A DNA stretch of 64,000 bases, taken from Isoetes taiwanensis (taxonomy: Eukaryota > Streptophyta > Lycopodiopsida > Isoetales > Isoetaceae). Position 1 is the stretch's first letter; each line of letters opens with the position of its first letter. The translations under genes were made by a program, and so were the position numbers. The DNA lies in NCBI GenBank assembly GCA_021234155.1, contig JAJEKV010000064.1:4464001-4528000 (forward strand), written 5' to 3'. Shown piece by piece: positions 31,721-43,339 of the stretch. A model generated the notes under the pieces. The model did no database searches. It had not been told where the DNA came from and worked only from the letters and a program-made list of their open reading frames with translations.

Positions 31721-33600
31721 ACAAAAGAAGTAGAAAAGTCAAATTATAATCCTGAGTATGATAGTGATGATGATGGAGACACAGATAAAATATTACAAAG
31801 GGACATGAAAATTAATGATCCTATTCCAGGGGTTGTACAGGAAGGAAACAATGATGTTAAACAAAGAAAAAGGATGTCTGAGGCAGAAAAACTAAAAAAG
31901 GGACTAGCAGATAAAGGGATTAAAATTGATGAACATGGGAGAGAAGCTGGTGGAAAAAGTAGGAGATTAGAAACAATGGAAGAAGAAATGATACCTCATT
32001 TAATGACTGCACTGGAAGTTGATGTGCCACAAACATATGAGGAGGCTGTGAATGATAAGAACAGCAAGTTTTGGCAAAATGCCATGAACGAGGAAATGGA
32101 AGCATTCAGAAGAACAGAGACATTTGAGGTAATAAACAGGTCAGAAAATAAAAATATTGTGGGAAACAAATGGATTTTTAAAATTAAAGAACTTCCAGAT
32201 GGATCCAAGAAATACAAAGCTAGACTTGTTGCTCAAGGGTTCACACAACAAAAGGGAGTTGATTATAATGACACCTATTCACCAATAGTGAAATTATCAA
32301 GCATAAGAATTATGCTAGCATTGGCAAATGCAATGAACTGGGAAGTTCATCATATGGATGTCAGTACTGCATTTTTAAATGCAGAGCTGGAGGAGGAGAT
32401 TTACATGAAACCACCTTTGGGATTTGAGGAAAAGAATGATAAAATATGGAAATTGAAGAGGGCTGTGTATGGGCTTAAACAATCGCCTCGAGCATGGTAT
32501 ATTTGCATGGATACTTATCTGAAAGACCAAGGATTTATGAAGATGAACGGGGATGGAAACTTGTACATGTACAGGCAGCATAGTAATTTCTGCCTCATTG
32601 CACTTTATGTGGATGATTGTGTGATGTTTTCTGATAGTCTAGATTGCTTGGATGTTTGCAAAAGGCTGCTCAAATCCAGATTCAAGATGACTGGCCTGGG
32701 AGAGTTAAAGAAATTTTTGGGAATTAAAGTGTTCAGAAATCGAGATGAGAAGATTATAACTTTGAGTCAAGCAGATTATATACATGGAGTACTTGACAGG
32801 TTTAAGATGAAGGAATGCAATGTGGTGAGCACTCCACTAGTTCCAGGACATAAAATCAGTAAAAGAATGTGTCCTGTAACAGTTGAAGAGATAGAGCATA
32901 TGAAGAAAATTCCTTACAGAAGTTTAATAGGATGTTTGTTGCATTTGTCAGGAGCCACAAGACCTGACATTGCTTTTGCAGTCAACTTGCTAAGTAGGTA
33001 TAATAGCAATCCTGGGAGATCCCATTGGGTAGCTGCCAAACGAATTCTAATGTACTTGAAAGGGACTGTAGACCATGGCATAACATTCAGAAATAGAGGT
33101 TATAACATTAATGCATTTGCAGATGCAGATTGGGGAGGAGATGCTGACCAAAGGCATTCAACTTGAGGTTATATTGTAATGATTGGTGACAATCCAGTGA
33201 GCTGGAAATGTAAGAAATAGAATACAGTAGCACTATCTAGTGCAGAGGCTGAGTATACAGCTATAACCTTGGCATCAAAAGAAATCATTTGGATCAGGAG
33301 ACTACTGGAAGAAATTGGTATAAAGGATCATGAACCTACTGCTTTATGGTCAGACAGTGCAAGTGAAATTGCAATGACACAAAATCCTGTGCTACATGAG
33401 AGGTCAAAGCACATTGAGATGAAGCAGCATTTTATTAGAGAAATGGTTCAGAGAAAATTAATAGCAGTGAAGTATATCTAAACTGAAAGACAGTTAGCAG
33501 ACATACTCACGAAGGCTCTTAGAGAGCCAAGATTTAACATGCTGAAAGAAATGATAAGAGTGCAGGAAATAGAAAGCAGTGACACTCTGATTCAAACTTA
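31718..33600 (+). pseudogene. pol: Copia reverse transcriptase and RNase H region
   Basis: A 482-codon open frame (31718-33166) carries the Copia reverse transcriptase: NKWIFKIKELPDGS, KARLVAQGFTQ, MDVSTAFLNAELEEE, VYGLKQSPRAW and the catalytic LYVDDCVMF (YVDD near 32605). RNase H follows with AFADADWGGDAD, then ALSSAEAEYTA, LWSDS and KHIEMKQHFIRE. It is broken by TGA near 33163, TAG near 33219 and TAA near 33479. The last two replace residues that are Gln in most Copia proteins at the equivalent KxN-TVALSS and VKYI-T positions. The reverse-transcriptase portion itself is uninterrupted. Confidence 0.92.
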
Positions 33601-33629
33601 GAAAACAAGCAGAGATCTTGAACAAAGAT

Positions 33630-33646
33630 ATTCAATGAAGGGGAAG
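33630..33646 (+). other. Polypurine tract
   Basis: The purine-rich TTCAATGAAGGGGAAG directly abuts the 3' LTR start TGTTGAAG. It is the expected primer site for plus-strand DNA synthesis. Confidence 0.8.
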
Positions 33647-34082
33647 TGTTGAAGATGTAAGCATGTTGCAAATGTTGCAAGACCATTACGATTTTGTGTT
33701 CATTGAATATTTAAGGTAATGGTTCAATGGTGTGCCTGGAGTATGAATTTTGAATGGTTTTTTTGAATAACCCTAGAGCCTAGCTCGGTGAACAGTGTCA
33801 CCGGCCAGGTGGAACCACAAGCTATCATCTAGCAACTGCCTAGATGATCGAATGGACTAGATACTGGGATTGCCGGAATTTGGTGATCCCTAAGAATGTA
33901 TAAACGAAAATTTATCTTGTACAGATATACACAGGAATTAAGAATTGGGTTTGAAGTTCCGAAATCTGCATATGAATTGTTTACTTGTATTTCGAATATT
34001 TGGTTGTCTAACTATGTATTAGTGTGTGACATTGTTTAGTAGAAGTTGCCTTAGCTAATATAAGACCTTAGTTAATCTTACA
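33647..34082 (+). repeat. 3' LTR of the Copia element
   Basis: 436 bases, near-identical to the 5' LTR but with an additional 16 bases after TTCAAT. By eye about nine substitutions distinguish the copies. In six of them the 5' LTR has C and the 3' LTR has T. It is followed by ATTTT, the second copy of the target-site duplication. Confidence 0.93.
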
Positions 34083-36220
34083 ATTTTTACCTAAGCGTTG
34101 TTGTATTCTTGATAATGTGGCCGCCGCTTATGAGGGGAGGCATTGGGCGCGTCTTAAGGGCCAGCACATTGTATATCCCAAATTGGATTTTGTTAAAGCC
34201 TATGACAGTATAGATTGGAATTTCCTACAAAAATGTCTTCTGACATTAGGATTTGGAGAGTTGTTTACTAGAGATGTTATGAAGCTCCATCTTTCTGCTC
34301 GGTCTACTGTGCTTTTTCAGGAAGGACCATCGGCTGTGTTTCCTGTTGGTAGAGGAGTTCGACAAGGATGTCCCCTTGCCCCGTTATTGCTCACTATTGT
34401 GGCAGAGGTATTGTCGCAGCTATTCTCTTCGGCTACTCAAGATGGCGTAATTCAGGGATTGACCATGGAGGATAGTTCTCAAGAAGTGTGTAATCAGTAT
34501 GCCGATGATACATTTCTCTTTCTAGTGGATGAGGATGATAATCTTCAGAATGCTAAGCTTTTGCTAGACTCTTTCTCCCTGGCATCAGAGGTTCTTGTTG
34601 GGTGGCTAAAGTGGGAAGGCTACTAAACTCTTGGGCATTCCTGTAGGTATACATATCTCTACTTCAGATGCATGGGATGTTATAGTGGAAGGCCTGCGTA
34701 AGCATTTTTTTTGGTGGAATACAGCTAAGCTTTCTCTGGCAGAGCGGATAGTAGTCGCTAAGCAGGTTCTCAGCAACACTCATGTGTATATGGCATCTGC
34801 TGTGCTTGCCCCACAAACAAAGTTTCAAGAGGTTGTCGCAATAGTCCGCAACTTCATTTGGGCAGGTATTGAGACAGGTGTAGTTGTGAAGGTCGCTTGG
34901 TCCACATGTATCAAACCAAAATTTGTTGGAGGTCTAGGTATAATTGACTTTCATTTACAGAGTAAAATTATGATATCTAAGTTCATTTGTCGCTACTTGG
35001 TGGGTATGGTACATTCACCTGGAATGAGATTGGTTGCGCAAGCACTTGGGCAGTGTATTCCTTTTGGGAAACTGGCACTTGTGGCAGTTCTTCCTTGGTG
35101 TCTCTTTTATCAGCTTCGTCCATATCCGAATGCTTCCCCCTTCTTGAATGGACTGTTTGATTCTTGGGAGACAGTTCATGTGCTATTTAAGATTAATCCA
35201 TGTATATGTCCACAGGCAGGTTCTCTGTGTTGGTGGATTCCTCTGGATAATCACATGCCTCTGTGTGCTACTGTACATCCATTGACTCAACGGCGTTGGA
35301 GGTGTGCTGGTATTCTCACAGTTGGTGCTTGGTATGAGGCAGGACACTTGTTGACTTGGGATGCTTTTCAGACTAAGTTTATGCTATCTCGATGGGACAG
35401 AGCTCTGTGGCAAAAGCTGGCTGGCATTCTGCCAGACGCTCCTTCACAACCAGTTGATGTGCCTATTTGGACTGGTCCCCAAATTGTTAATGCACAACGT
35501 CTTGTGCATTCGTTATATCAAAAGCTGATTGATGTTGACATTGTCCCCCCTCGGGCTGGTTGGCAGCTCCGCATTCCCCCTCCTCAGTGGAAGCGTATGT
35601 GGTCCTGGGTCTAGAATAAATTGTTGCATCTCGAAGTTTCTACCTTATGGTGGCAACTCCTTCACATATGTCTGCGGATTAATGTGCTGGTTTATAAGTT
35701 TTATCCCCGCATTTCAGAACTCTGCCCACTGTGTAAGCGGCAAGTTGAGAGTATCGAGCACTGCTTCTTTCTACGTGAGCAAGTTCAGCCAGTTTGGTCA
35801 TGGTTACTATCTCTCTTCCATGTGGTCTTGACTAGCCAGCAGGTGCTTCTCGCCATTTATCCTTCCACTTGGAACAGCTTGCAGCAACAGGCTTTCCACT
35901 TAGCTTCAGTCTGATTGTTGTGGTCTATTTGGAAAAGAAGGCGAATGTGTATCTTCAAATGCTTATCAATTAGTGTTGACTAACTTCTTCACGAGGCGCA
36001 AGACAGATTGGTAAAGGCATACCTATGTTCTCAGCTTGCTCCTGAGAAAAAACGTTTGATTTTTGAGGAATATTTGGGTATCTTATCTTATGCATAGACA
36101 GGTTGCTGCACTCAGTGGATTATCTTTGTCTGCTGAGACTTTATTCTTGTCTCTGCATCTATGTGTGTACTTCTTCTGGAATATTGAATAAGAGTTTGTC
36201 GTCCTTCAAAAAAAAAAACA
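34083..36220 (+). pseudogene. LINE A ORF2, right part (RT core to C-terminal zinc finger) and A-tail
   Basis: Three overlapping frames (34117-34626, 34631-35614, 35621-35914) hold the reverse-transcriptase core, thumb and C-terminal CCHC-like finger. A frame change lies near 34626 and a stop near 35614. The 3' UTR runs to about 36206 and ends GTCGTCCTTC followed by an A-run. There is no second polyadenylation signal. Confidence 0.85.
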
Positions 36221-36235
36221 AATACATGCCTGGAT

Positions 36236-36777
36236 TCTTTGCAATAGATGGAGCTTGTGCCGCTTCCCTGCTCCGACGATGGCGATGCAATGCGCCATAG
36301 CCAAGCCAAATCCAGCTGCATGGCACGGCCGCCAAATCCTTTTTTTCGCTATTTTTTATAATTTTTAAAACCCTTTTTTTTCTCAAAGACCTACATGTCA
36401 ATTTTAGGAGGAAACATCAACTAAGAATATTCTAAAAGTATATTTCTAAAGCTATTATATGTGTTAGATAGACTTGGCCACATATAAAACTTACAAAATA
36501 CAAGAAATTTATCGTGGCGGCCAAGAACATTTCTCTTTCCCGACTCCCCCTCGTAAACATTTTTCTTGCTCGACTTTAGATAGTCGACACGTATCACTAA
36601 TCAAAGGCTATTTTTACACCACCTGTTTGCATTCTAAGCCACATATAATGTATATATCTTTCACAGGCAATTGTTGAAACGAAGTCTATCTCGACAATCG
36701 ACATATGTCATTGCCTTCCTTCCACCACGGGTTCGCATTTTAAGCCACATGTAAATAATATCAAATATCATTAATAT
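36236..36777. other. Stretch between LINE A and tandem repeat, nothing firm
   Basis: Minus-strand open frames at 36112-36401 overlap the LINE end and are not supported as genes. A related pair of CATTTTAAGCCACATGTA-like segments occurs near 36630 and 36740. No domain is recognised. Confidence 0.4.
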
Positions 36778-37145
36778 AATCATGACATGTGCCTTTTTCA
36801 TTTATAACATAGATTTTGAATGATTATGTGCAATAATGATGAGTGCAAAATTGACATGTGTCTTTTTCGTCGTTCGAGATAGTGTGAATTGTCATGACGT
36901 GCCTTTTTCAATTATGACATCGATTTTGAACCAATATGTGCAATAATGATGAGTGTGCAAAAATTGACATGTGTCTTTTCGTCATTCAAGATAGTGTTGA
37001 ATTATCATGACATGTGCCTTTTTCATTTATCACATCAATTTTGAATGATTATGTGCAATAATGATGAGCGTGCAAAATTGACGTGTGCTTTTTTTGTCGT
37101 TCGAGATAGTGTGAATTGTTATAACATGTGCCTTTCTCATTTATG
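36778..37145. repeat. Imperfect tandem array of a ~115-bp unit, 3+ copies
   Basis: Successive units begin ATCATGACATGTGCCTTTTTCA at about 36778, 36891, 37005 and 37120. Each contains GATTTTGAA, ATGTGCAATAATGATGAG and TTGACATGTGTCTTTTTCGT followed by GAGATAGTGTGAATTG. Units differ by scattered substitutions and small indels. It is a short decayed minisatellite with no coding content. Confidence 0.75.
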
Positions 37146-37668
37146 ACATTCAGCACATATGTCGCTTCCATGTAATAAGAAGAAAGAACATTTAAACAGA
37201 AAACCCAAAAAATTAGATCGCTTAGGTTTTCGACTATTGCAAAATGTTGAAATCTGCATACATGTCACTTCCATGTAATAAGTAAGGAAGAAAAAAAATG
37301 AGACAGAAAAGGCAATACAGTTATATAGGAAGGAATACATGCATTTGGAAGACCCCAAATGCGTAAAACGTTTCGTGGTCTTATGGTAGACTGATTAGAT
37401 TTACTAGGCAAAACATGTACATAATGTATTTGCAAACATGTACATGATCTACCTTTGAACATCTCCAATGCTTAGGTAATGTGGCAATATCCTTTATTTA
37501 AAAAACTTTCAATTTCATCATTGACTACTTTGGAATTGTATCTTCTAATCTAATCAAGTTTTAACTAGTCTGAGCATATTGGGTCTATGAAGCGAGACAC
37601 ATAGATACATAAAATGTTATATTGATAGAAATAGAAATAAAAAGCATAGAAACTAAAATACATATATA

Positions 37669-38760
37669 AGAATAGAATAGAATAGATTTTTTTATCGTCC
37701 ATGGAGACCAATTGGCCTATGGGACTCAAATAAAAAGAGAGCAGCAAGCATATTACTGTCAGGATTAAAAAACTCACGCCCCAAATTGAGGGAAAAACTT
37801 TAGCAGTAATAAGTATGTTGGTACACTGTACAATTGTATAGGACAATTCAGTACTGTTCCAGAGGACACAACTGAGTCCGTGTATCCATAACCTCCTGGA
37901 GATATGACCCCAACAAGCCCACAGACGTCATATTCAATAACTCATGCAGTGGCTTGTCAGGCACAACTAACCGAATATACTGTGCTCGGATACGGGCAAA
38001 TGCTGGGCAGATCTGAAGGGCATGACATTCATCTTCAATGGCGCCCTGGTGGCAACACTGTCAAAGCCTATCCTCCCGTGCTTCCCTATCAACGCCATGT
38101 CTCAATGTGGAGATGATGTGCACCCGTGCGAATGGAAGCTATAAGTCTGCGCTTCTTCATGGGCAAATGGGTGCATAAGTACTGGTGCAGGCCTCTCGTG
38201 AGATTAGGATTGACTTGCTGCTGATAATATGTCGTCTTAATATGTGTCAGAGCATCTGCGTCCCAGAGCTTGCGAAGGAAACTAGCATCTAGGTACAGCT
38301 TTAGTGCATTGTGATCCTTCTTTGTTCGTACATGTACACATCTATTTGCTTGTACATCCCAACGTGAGAACCACTGAGCTTGCTTGTCCTTCCAGCAGGC
38401 TTTGAGGCGTTGAGGACCCATTGCTACGGCCAAAGCAAGGTTGGACAAACGTGTATCACCCATAGCGACCACCTTCTGGAAGTAAATGATATGGCTTTTC
38501 CAATGCAGCCCTTCCGTACAGGAGAACTGGCTCGACCAAGGCCCTAAACAGGTGTGATTGGTGGCCCCAGGCATACAACTCTGCCTTGGCTGTTGCTCTG
38601 CATGGCATATAGTGCTTTCCAACCCGCCTTGACACGCAACCTGATGGCAGCATCCTAGTGGGTGGTAGTAGAGAACTCGATCCCCAAATACTTGTAGATC
38701 AGAGCCACCTCCACATCTTGTCCCTGGTATAAGGAAAGTATATAATATGTGCAGCAAAAT
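37669..38760 (-). mobile_element. LINE family B, 5'-truncated copy with TATTC-repeat tail
   Basis: The minus-strand body encodes the C-terminal half of a non-LTR polymerase. A 228-codon frame (38775-38089) contains QRLKACWKDKQAQW, HIKTTYYQQQVNPNLTRGL and HLPMKKRR. It is followed by a zinc finger-like segment CCHQGAIEDECHALQICPAF (about 38063-38005 region) typical of plant LINE C-termini. The 3' end reads GGTCTCCATGGACGATAAAA, then TATTC repeats to 37669. The reverse-transcriptase core is missing, so it is truncated. It matches the intronic copy at 14590-16440. Confidence 0.75.
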
Positions 38761-38822
38761 CTCATTGCAATTCACACATCTTCCTCCTCTTCCTAAGGGA
38801 TGCTACCAAGTGGCATGATGTC

Positions 38823-38865
38823 CCCCTCCTCCTCCTCCTCCTCCTCCTCCTCCTCCTCCTCCTCC
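38823..38865. repeat. (CTC)n microsatellite
   Basis: About fourteen CTC triplets. On the minus strand they encode a poly-Glu run inside a 78-codon open frame (39029-38793). That frame also has charged KRCIENEKKETQGPK and KTRKLYNRV segments and no known domain. I treat the repeat as a microsatellite and the frame as unproven. Confidence 0.85.
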
Positions 38866-40840
38866 AACCCAATATCTTCTATCTTAGCTCCTTTAGTCCT
38901 CCTTTGAAGATGTTGATGGTCCTTGACAGGCCCATCCTTTCCTGGTATACTTACTCTATTATATAACTTCCTAGTTTTAGGTCCTTGTGTCTCTTTCTTC
39001 TCATTTTCTATGCATCTTTTTACTGGCAATTTTGGGTACTTGAGTTGAAGAAGCAGATGGAGGATGGTAAAAGTGCTAAAGGACGTGCATGTAGTACCTA
39101 TCTTGATAAGGAAGATGTGGAGGGAATGTCCTGTAGTACTTATTGTTGATTGGTTTCCTAGCTATCAAGCTTATCTCAAGAAAGGAAACTTACCACATGT
39201 GTGGCCAAAACCTCCAAATGACTTAGGGTATCAATCGAGGAAAAAACAGTGAAACAGACTGCCTTTCCCTAGTGAGAGTAGCATCCAAACTTTGTCAATG
39301 GGAGCTAGGATGGAATTTTTTAGCAAATCTTTTAGAATGTGTTAAAACAAGGTGCCAAAGCACTACAAATTGCCCCAATGCCATGGGCAATGGTACATTT
39401 TTAGCACCAGCTGTGTTCTATGTGTTTATGCTAAAGCGATATCTGCTTTAAGCCATGTCTCCTTGATTGTATTTTAATAGCCTTTGTAAGACTTCATTAT
39501 ATAGAGAGCTTAGCTTACCTCAATGGAATGTGCTTCCATTTCAAAAATGCAAAGTTATTGACTTCATCAAAATAGTAGTAGTAGTGCTTGAACGTTATTT
39601 GTTGTTGAACTTGTATTGATAATGGGTATAAAGCATACTGGGATATTATATTTTGTATAAATAAGGTGCTAACACACAAGGGGTTGCCCTTATGAATGTG
39701 AAGGAGACCATTATATAAATGAATGTTGTTGATTGTTGGAAATACATGATTGTAGTTGCAACACAATGTAGATATAAAAATAAATGAAACTTTTCACATT
39801 GTAAAGGAACATGACAGCCATAAATTAGAACACAAACAAGCAACCTAATGCAAATAAACGCAAAACGTTGACCATCTCTCTATGAGCAGAAGCATGATGC
39901 TGATGAGAGAGAAGCTTCTGTCTGTAATATTTCCTTGAAGTTATATCAGACTTATGCTGAATTTCACGTGTTTATATCACTTGTCATGATCGTCAGATTG
40001 GATCTCTGACTGTCGGGCCTTCATTCACACTCACATGTATAAGCAATATGCCTCACGATAATGATTTAAAATTTGTGAAACCTAGCCAATGATATTGTAA
40101 AAATAGTTTATCTTACAATATGTCAGCAAATAGTTAGATGTTTGTTGGCCTTATCTCTTTCTTCAGAAGATTGAGAATTTTGGATGCTAAATTCTAGTTT
40201 CTACATGCTGCAGATACAATGGATTCTATTTGTCTATTGTTTTGAGTCAATGTCGTAGCTGCAACACCTAGCCAATGATATCCTATAAATAGTAACTTGC
40301 AACATGCCAACAAATAATTAGTTTCATGGCTTTATCTCTTTCTTCAAAAGATTGAATATTCTGGAAGATTGAACTTTTGCAAGTTCCTGGAACTATTCTA
40401 GATATCACAAGGCCACACCACCTATTTAACTTCAGCAACATGGATTGATCAGCATGCAAAATGTGGTTCACTTGCAAATGCACAAAAGGCCTCACATGGT
40501 TCAGGCCAAGTATGAGTCTAATTTGAAAGCTTTGAATTTTTTACGCACGTGCAAATAAAGAGTGCTTCTCCCAATATTACAACCCAAAGCCTCTATATTA
40601 TATAGAGGAATTCTGGAGGAAAACTTGAAAGAGGATTCTTTATTAGTAGTGTGCACATATAATGAACTGGAAGGAGGACGTGTAGTGTTTGTTCCACTCA
40701 AAATTTATCAGTCATGATGACTATGGTATAAGGACGTGCTAAAAGTGGATGTGGACTGGATGGCAATGAATTGCTTAAACAAAAAAAGTTTGTCCAGAAG
40801 AATTTGAACACCATTTTCTTGACATCAGTCTTATCAGCCT
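38866..40840. other. Stretch with no supported gene
   Basis: The plus strand at about 39085-39145 has two TAGTAC-plus-GAAGATG modules like those at 541-640 and in the retroposon at 16.8-18.3 kb. A pair of related 80-base segments (CCTAGCCAATGATAT ... CTTTATCTCTTTCTTCA-AAGATTGA) occurs near 40083 and 40267. I see no exon or element boundary. Confidence 0.4.
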
Positions 40841-40849
40841 GATATCAGG

Positions 40850-41175
40850 AAGTGTTTGAGAGCTGCACATTCAAGATATTCCTATTATGTCCAAAGCAGT
40901 CATAAAATGTTTGATTTCCATCCCGTATGCTCTGCAAAGAATAAGGCAGATCCGGCTGCAATATCTCTTGCTGTCAATGCTCTGGAGAATTTGGGGGTTC
41001 CTGAGGGTAGCAAAGATGCTGATGTAACTCTCAATGACAATACCACTATTCCTGATGCTGAGGTCGAAATCATTGATTACAGGAGCATCCAGGCTCCAAG
41101 CAGCACTCCTACCATGGAGACCAACAATTACAAGGCAAATCTGGAGGCATCTGGTCCCAATCAACTTTCTCAGGT
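40850..41175 (+). pseudogene. Coding-like exon of an unidentified gene
   Basis: An open stretch reads NKADPAAISLAVNALENLGV, then a long acidic, Ser/Pro-rich tail (TIPDAEVEIIDYRSIQAPSS), ending QLSQ at a possible donor (CTCAG then GTTTGG) near 41173. Composition looks protein-coding but no family is recognised. It may belong with 42663-43320. Confidence 0.3.
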
Positions 41176-41419
41176 TTGGGATCTTGATGTTTATTGCTTT
41201 AATTTATTATACTAGATATAAGATCTGAATGGTGCTATGCATACTGATCTTTATGCCTATTTCTCATGTATTTTAGCCATATATAGTTTAAATCTAATTG
41301 TAAAATTGTTATGATGGCTCTAGATCATGATATATAAGGAAATATCTCTCACCGCACATTGTTGCTTCATGTATATAGGGAAATAGTCTTACTTTACCCT
41401 TTCTTTACTGTTTTAACTA

Positions 41420-42110
41420 GACCGAAAGGATTACAGATCTGTATGGTTAAATCCTGCTGAATCTTAATCTATGTTTAAATCCTGATGTGGGTTTCATATC
41501 ATAGCATCTTTTCCTACATCATCCATGTAGTATTATATGCATTACTAGCGTTGTTCTTAGTACTTTGTGTTTTTTTGGTCTGGTCCATCTATGAATGGTA
41601 TTTTTAATAAGATGAGGAGATAATTGCTTAAACAAGGCATGTGGTGGAAGTTTGCTGCTGAATGGACTTCAACCACTATGGCTTAGTGCTGCCATGAATT
41701 ACCACTGTAATTTGTAGTCATATGCAGCCTAAGTTAAAAAGGGTTACATATCTGTATGTTAATCCTACTGAAACCTAACTTATGTTTATGTCCTGCTAAA
41801 ACTTTACATGTAATATGTTGGTTTCAGATCATGGTGTCCTTTCCTACATCATCTATGTAGTATTACATGCATTGCTATCACTGTTTTAATATTTATAGCA
41901 TTATTCTTTGTTCTTTGTGGTTTTCTAGACTGGTCCATCTCTAAATGGTATTTTTAAAGCCTAAGATGAGGGGATAATGGCTTAAACACGGCATGTGGTG
42001 GAATATTGCTGCTGAATCAACTTCAATCACTTAGTCTTGGTGCTGCCATGAATTACCACCGTAATTTTTATTCATATGCAGCCTAGTTAAACTTAATTCT
42101 AACTTCTCTT
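41420..42110. repeat. Tandem duplication of a ~330-350-bp unit
   Basis: The stretch from about 41440 to 41760 is repeated at about 41760 to 42100 with roughly 85-90% similarity by eye. Shared blocks include TCCTACATCATC-ATGTAGTATTA, TCTGGTCCATCT-TGAATGGTATTTTTAA, GGCATGTGGTGGAA, GAATTACCACCGTAATTT and CATATGCAGCCTA. The second unit has a 45-base insertion near 41885. No coding function. Confidence 0.75.
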
Positions 42111-42662
42111 TTTCTTTTTAATTTGCTGTGTATCAGGCAGAGTGAATGGGATAACTCAAAAGATCCCATGACACATGCTAGTGCTGCCATGATTACCCAT
42201 TAGGCTAATTTTTGGTTGGTTTACTGCAGGTAACAGGATCTTTTGTTCTTTGCACTGATATGTTATTGTTTAAAAATTGTGGAGCGTCTCGCATATGAAG
42301 GCTTTCTTCAAAAATCTGTGGAACCTCTACTTTTCCAATGTTTTTCTACATTTTAAATAAGTTTTGATTTAACTTTTTTTTTTATTAACTTTCTGCCCAT
42401 ATGATAATAGAAAAGGTTTTTTCCATTTTTTGCAACATGATTGTAGTACCAATTCAATGCTTAGATATATGTACACCAGTATTTTCTAAGACTGCTAATT
42501 GAAGACTAAATTCTCAAATGAGTTTTTGGTTTTAGGGTCATGACTTGTCTTGACGAAGGTTTTTTTCATGCTTTTAGTACCATGGTTTAACCAAGGTCTT
42601 TGATTTGGCATCACTTGTAGTGTATACTTACTGTTCTAACCTTCTATTTCTAAACTTTATAG

Positions 42663-43320
42663 GAAATCAGGATCTCCACACAAACAATGGATTAAAGAGC
42701 TGATACCTCTGCATTACAATGAGTGTGGTGTGGAAAGTCCTAACATTGCTGTTCAAACAATTCTTGCCTGCATCAAATCCAAGAGCATTCATGAATACAT
42801 CACATTTCGGGAATCACATCTTATGAGAAGAAATGGTCACCCGTGACTTGTCTTGGGTTCAATGGGTGGTTTAAAGCATTCCACTTCATGAAAAATGTAA
42901 ATTTTGAATATTCTAAGTGTAAGGATCATTTGATCTCAATTTACAATGAGATGCCCACAGTTCTCTTCAATAGAACATGTGCTTAGGATAAAGATGGCAG
43001 GGCCTTTATGATTGGGCTCACTGCGCTAACAAGATTACACCTCTTACTTTTGAGACTGATGATTACCCTGCTCAAGCAGACCTGCCAAATTGCCTTTCTC
43101 TGACAATGATTTATCCCAAGGAGATTTTCTTAGCCTTGATAGTTGTAATACATTCTTAAAAGAAGATGCATATGTCTTAAAATCTATCAAGGGCTCTGAT
43201 GATAAAGTCCCTTATCTGACTTTAGCAAACTCTGCATGTTTCCCCATTATCACTGAAACTGCTGTTGAAAGTCTTTCTACTGGCTACTTCTATGAAAACG
43301 CCGAAATATCAGGCCGACAT
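42663..43320 (+). pseudogene. Unidentified coding remnant with shifted frames
   Basis: After a possible acceptor (CTTTATAG at 42661) one frame reads HKQWIKELIPLHYNECGVES and IAVQTILACIKSKSIHEYIT up to a TGA near 42847. The next segment, in another frame, gives LGFNGWFKAFHFMKNVNFEY and LFNRTCA. The last (43090-43332) gives LSQGDFLSLDSCNTFLKEDA and NSACFPIITETAVESLSTGY. The three frames together look like one decayed protein gene. I do not recognise the family. Confidence 0.35.
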
Positions 43321-43339
43321 TTTTTTCGGTAAGTAAGCA

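Larger units (their letters stand above)
28938..34082 (+). mobile_element. Ty1/Copia LTR retrotransposon, complete but defective
   Basis: Two LTRs (28938-29357 and 33647-34082) both begin TGTTGAAG and end TTACA. They flank an internal region with a tRNA-Met primer-binding site, gag, protease, integrase, reverse transcriptase and RNase H in the Copia order, and a polypurine tract. The 5-bp target-site duplication ATTTT (28933-28937 and 34083-34087) is intact, and the element interrupts LINE A. Coding capacity is lost through several stops and at least two frameshifts. LTR differences (about nine substitutions over 420 aligned bases by eye) suggest a moderately young insertion. Confidence 0.95.
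27900..36235 (+). mobile_element. LINE family A, 5'-truncated, split by a Copia insertion
   Basis: AATACATGCCTGGAT is duplicated at 27900-27914 and 36221-36235, bounding the insertion 27915-36220, which ends in an A-run. The left part begins in the endonuclease end (ISDHNPQWV, the SDHxP motif near 27975) and runs through a linker to INTGCISLIPKC and DWRPITLLSMVYK. The frame is then cut at 28937 by the Copia element. It resumes at 34083 with LDFVKAYDSIDW, GVRQGCPLAPLLL, catalytic NQYADDTFLFL (about 34495-34525), a thumb and connection region, and a C-terminal zinc finger-like SELCPLCKRQVESIEHCFF (about 35720). Several stops and frameshifts make it inactive. The original insertion was about 3.2 kb. 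Confidence 0.9.

Noticed and set aside
36112-36401. Minus-strand open frames as a gene
   Set aside because: They cross the LINE A end and its A-tail (read as Phe or Phe-rich runs), so at least their 3' halves are transposon sequence.
36778-37145. CRISPR-like array
   Set aside because: The repeats are long, diverged and head to tail with no unique spacers, and the DNA is clearly eukaryotic.
38793-39029. Acidic protein with poly-Glu tail on the minus strand
   Set aside because: The Glu run is a CTC microsatellite and the rest has no recognisable motif, splice partners or start context.
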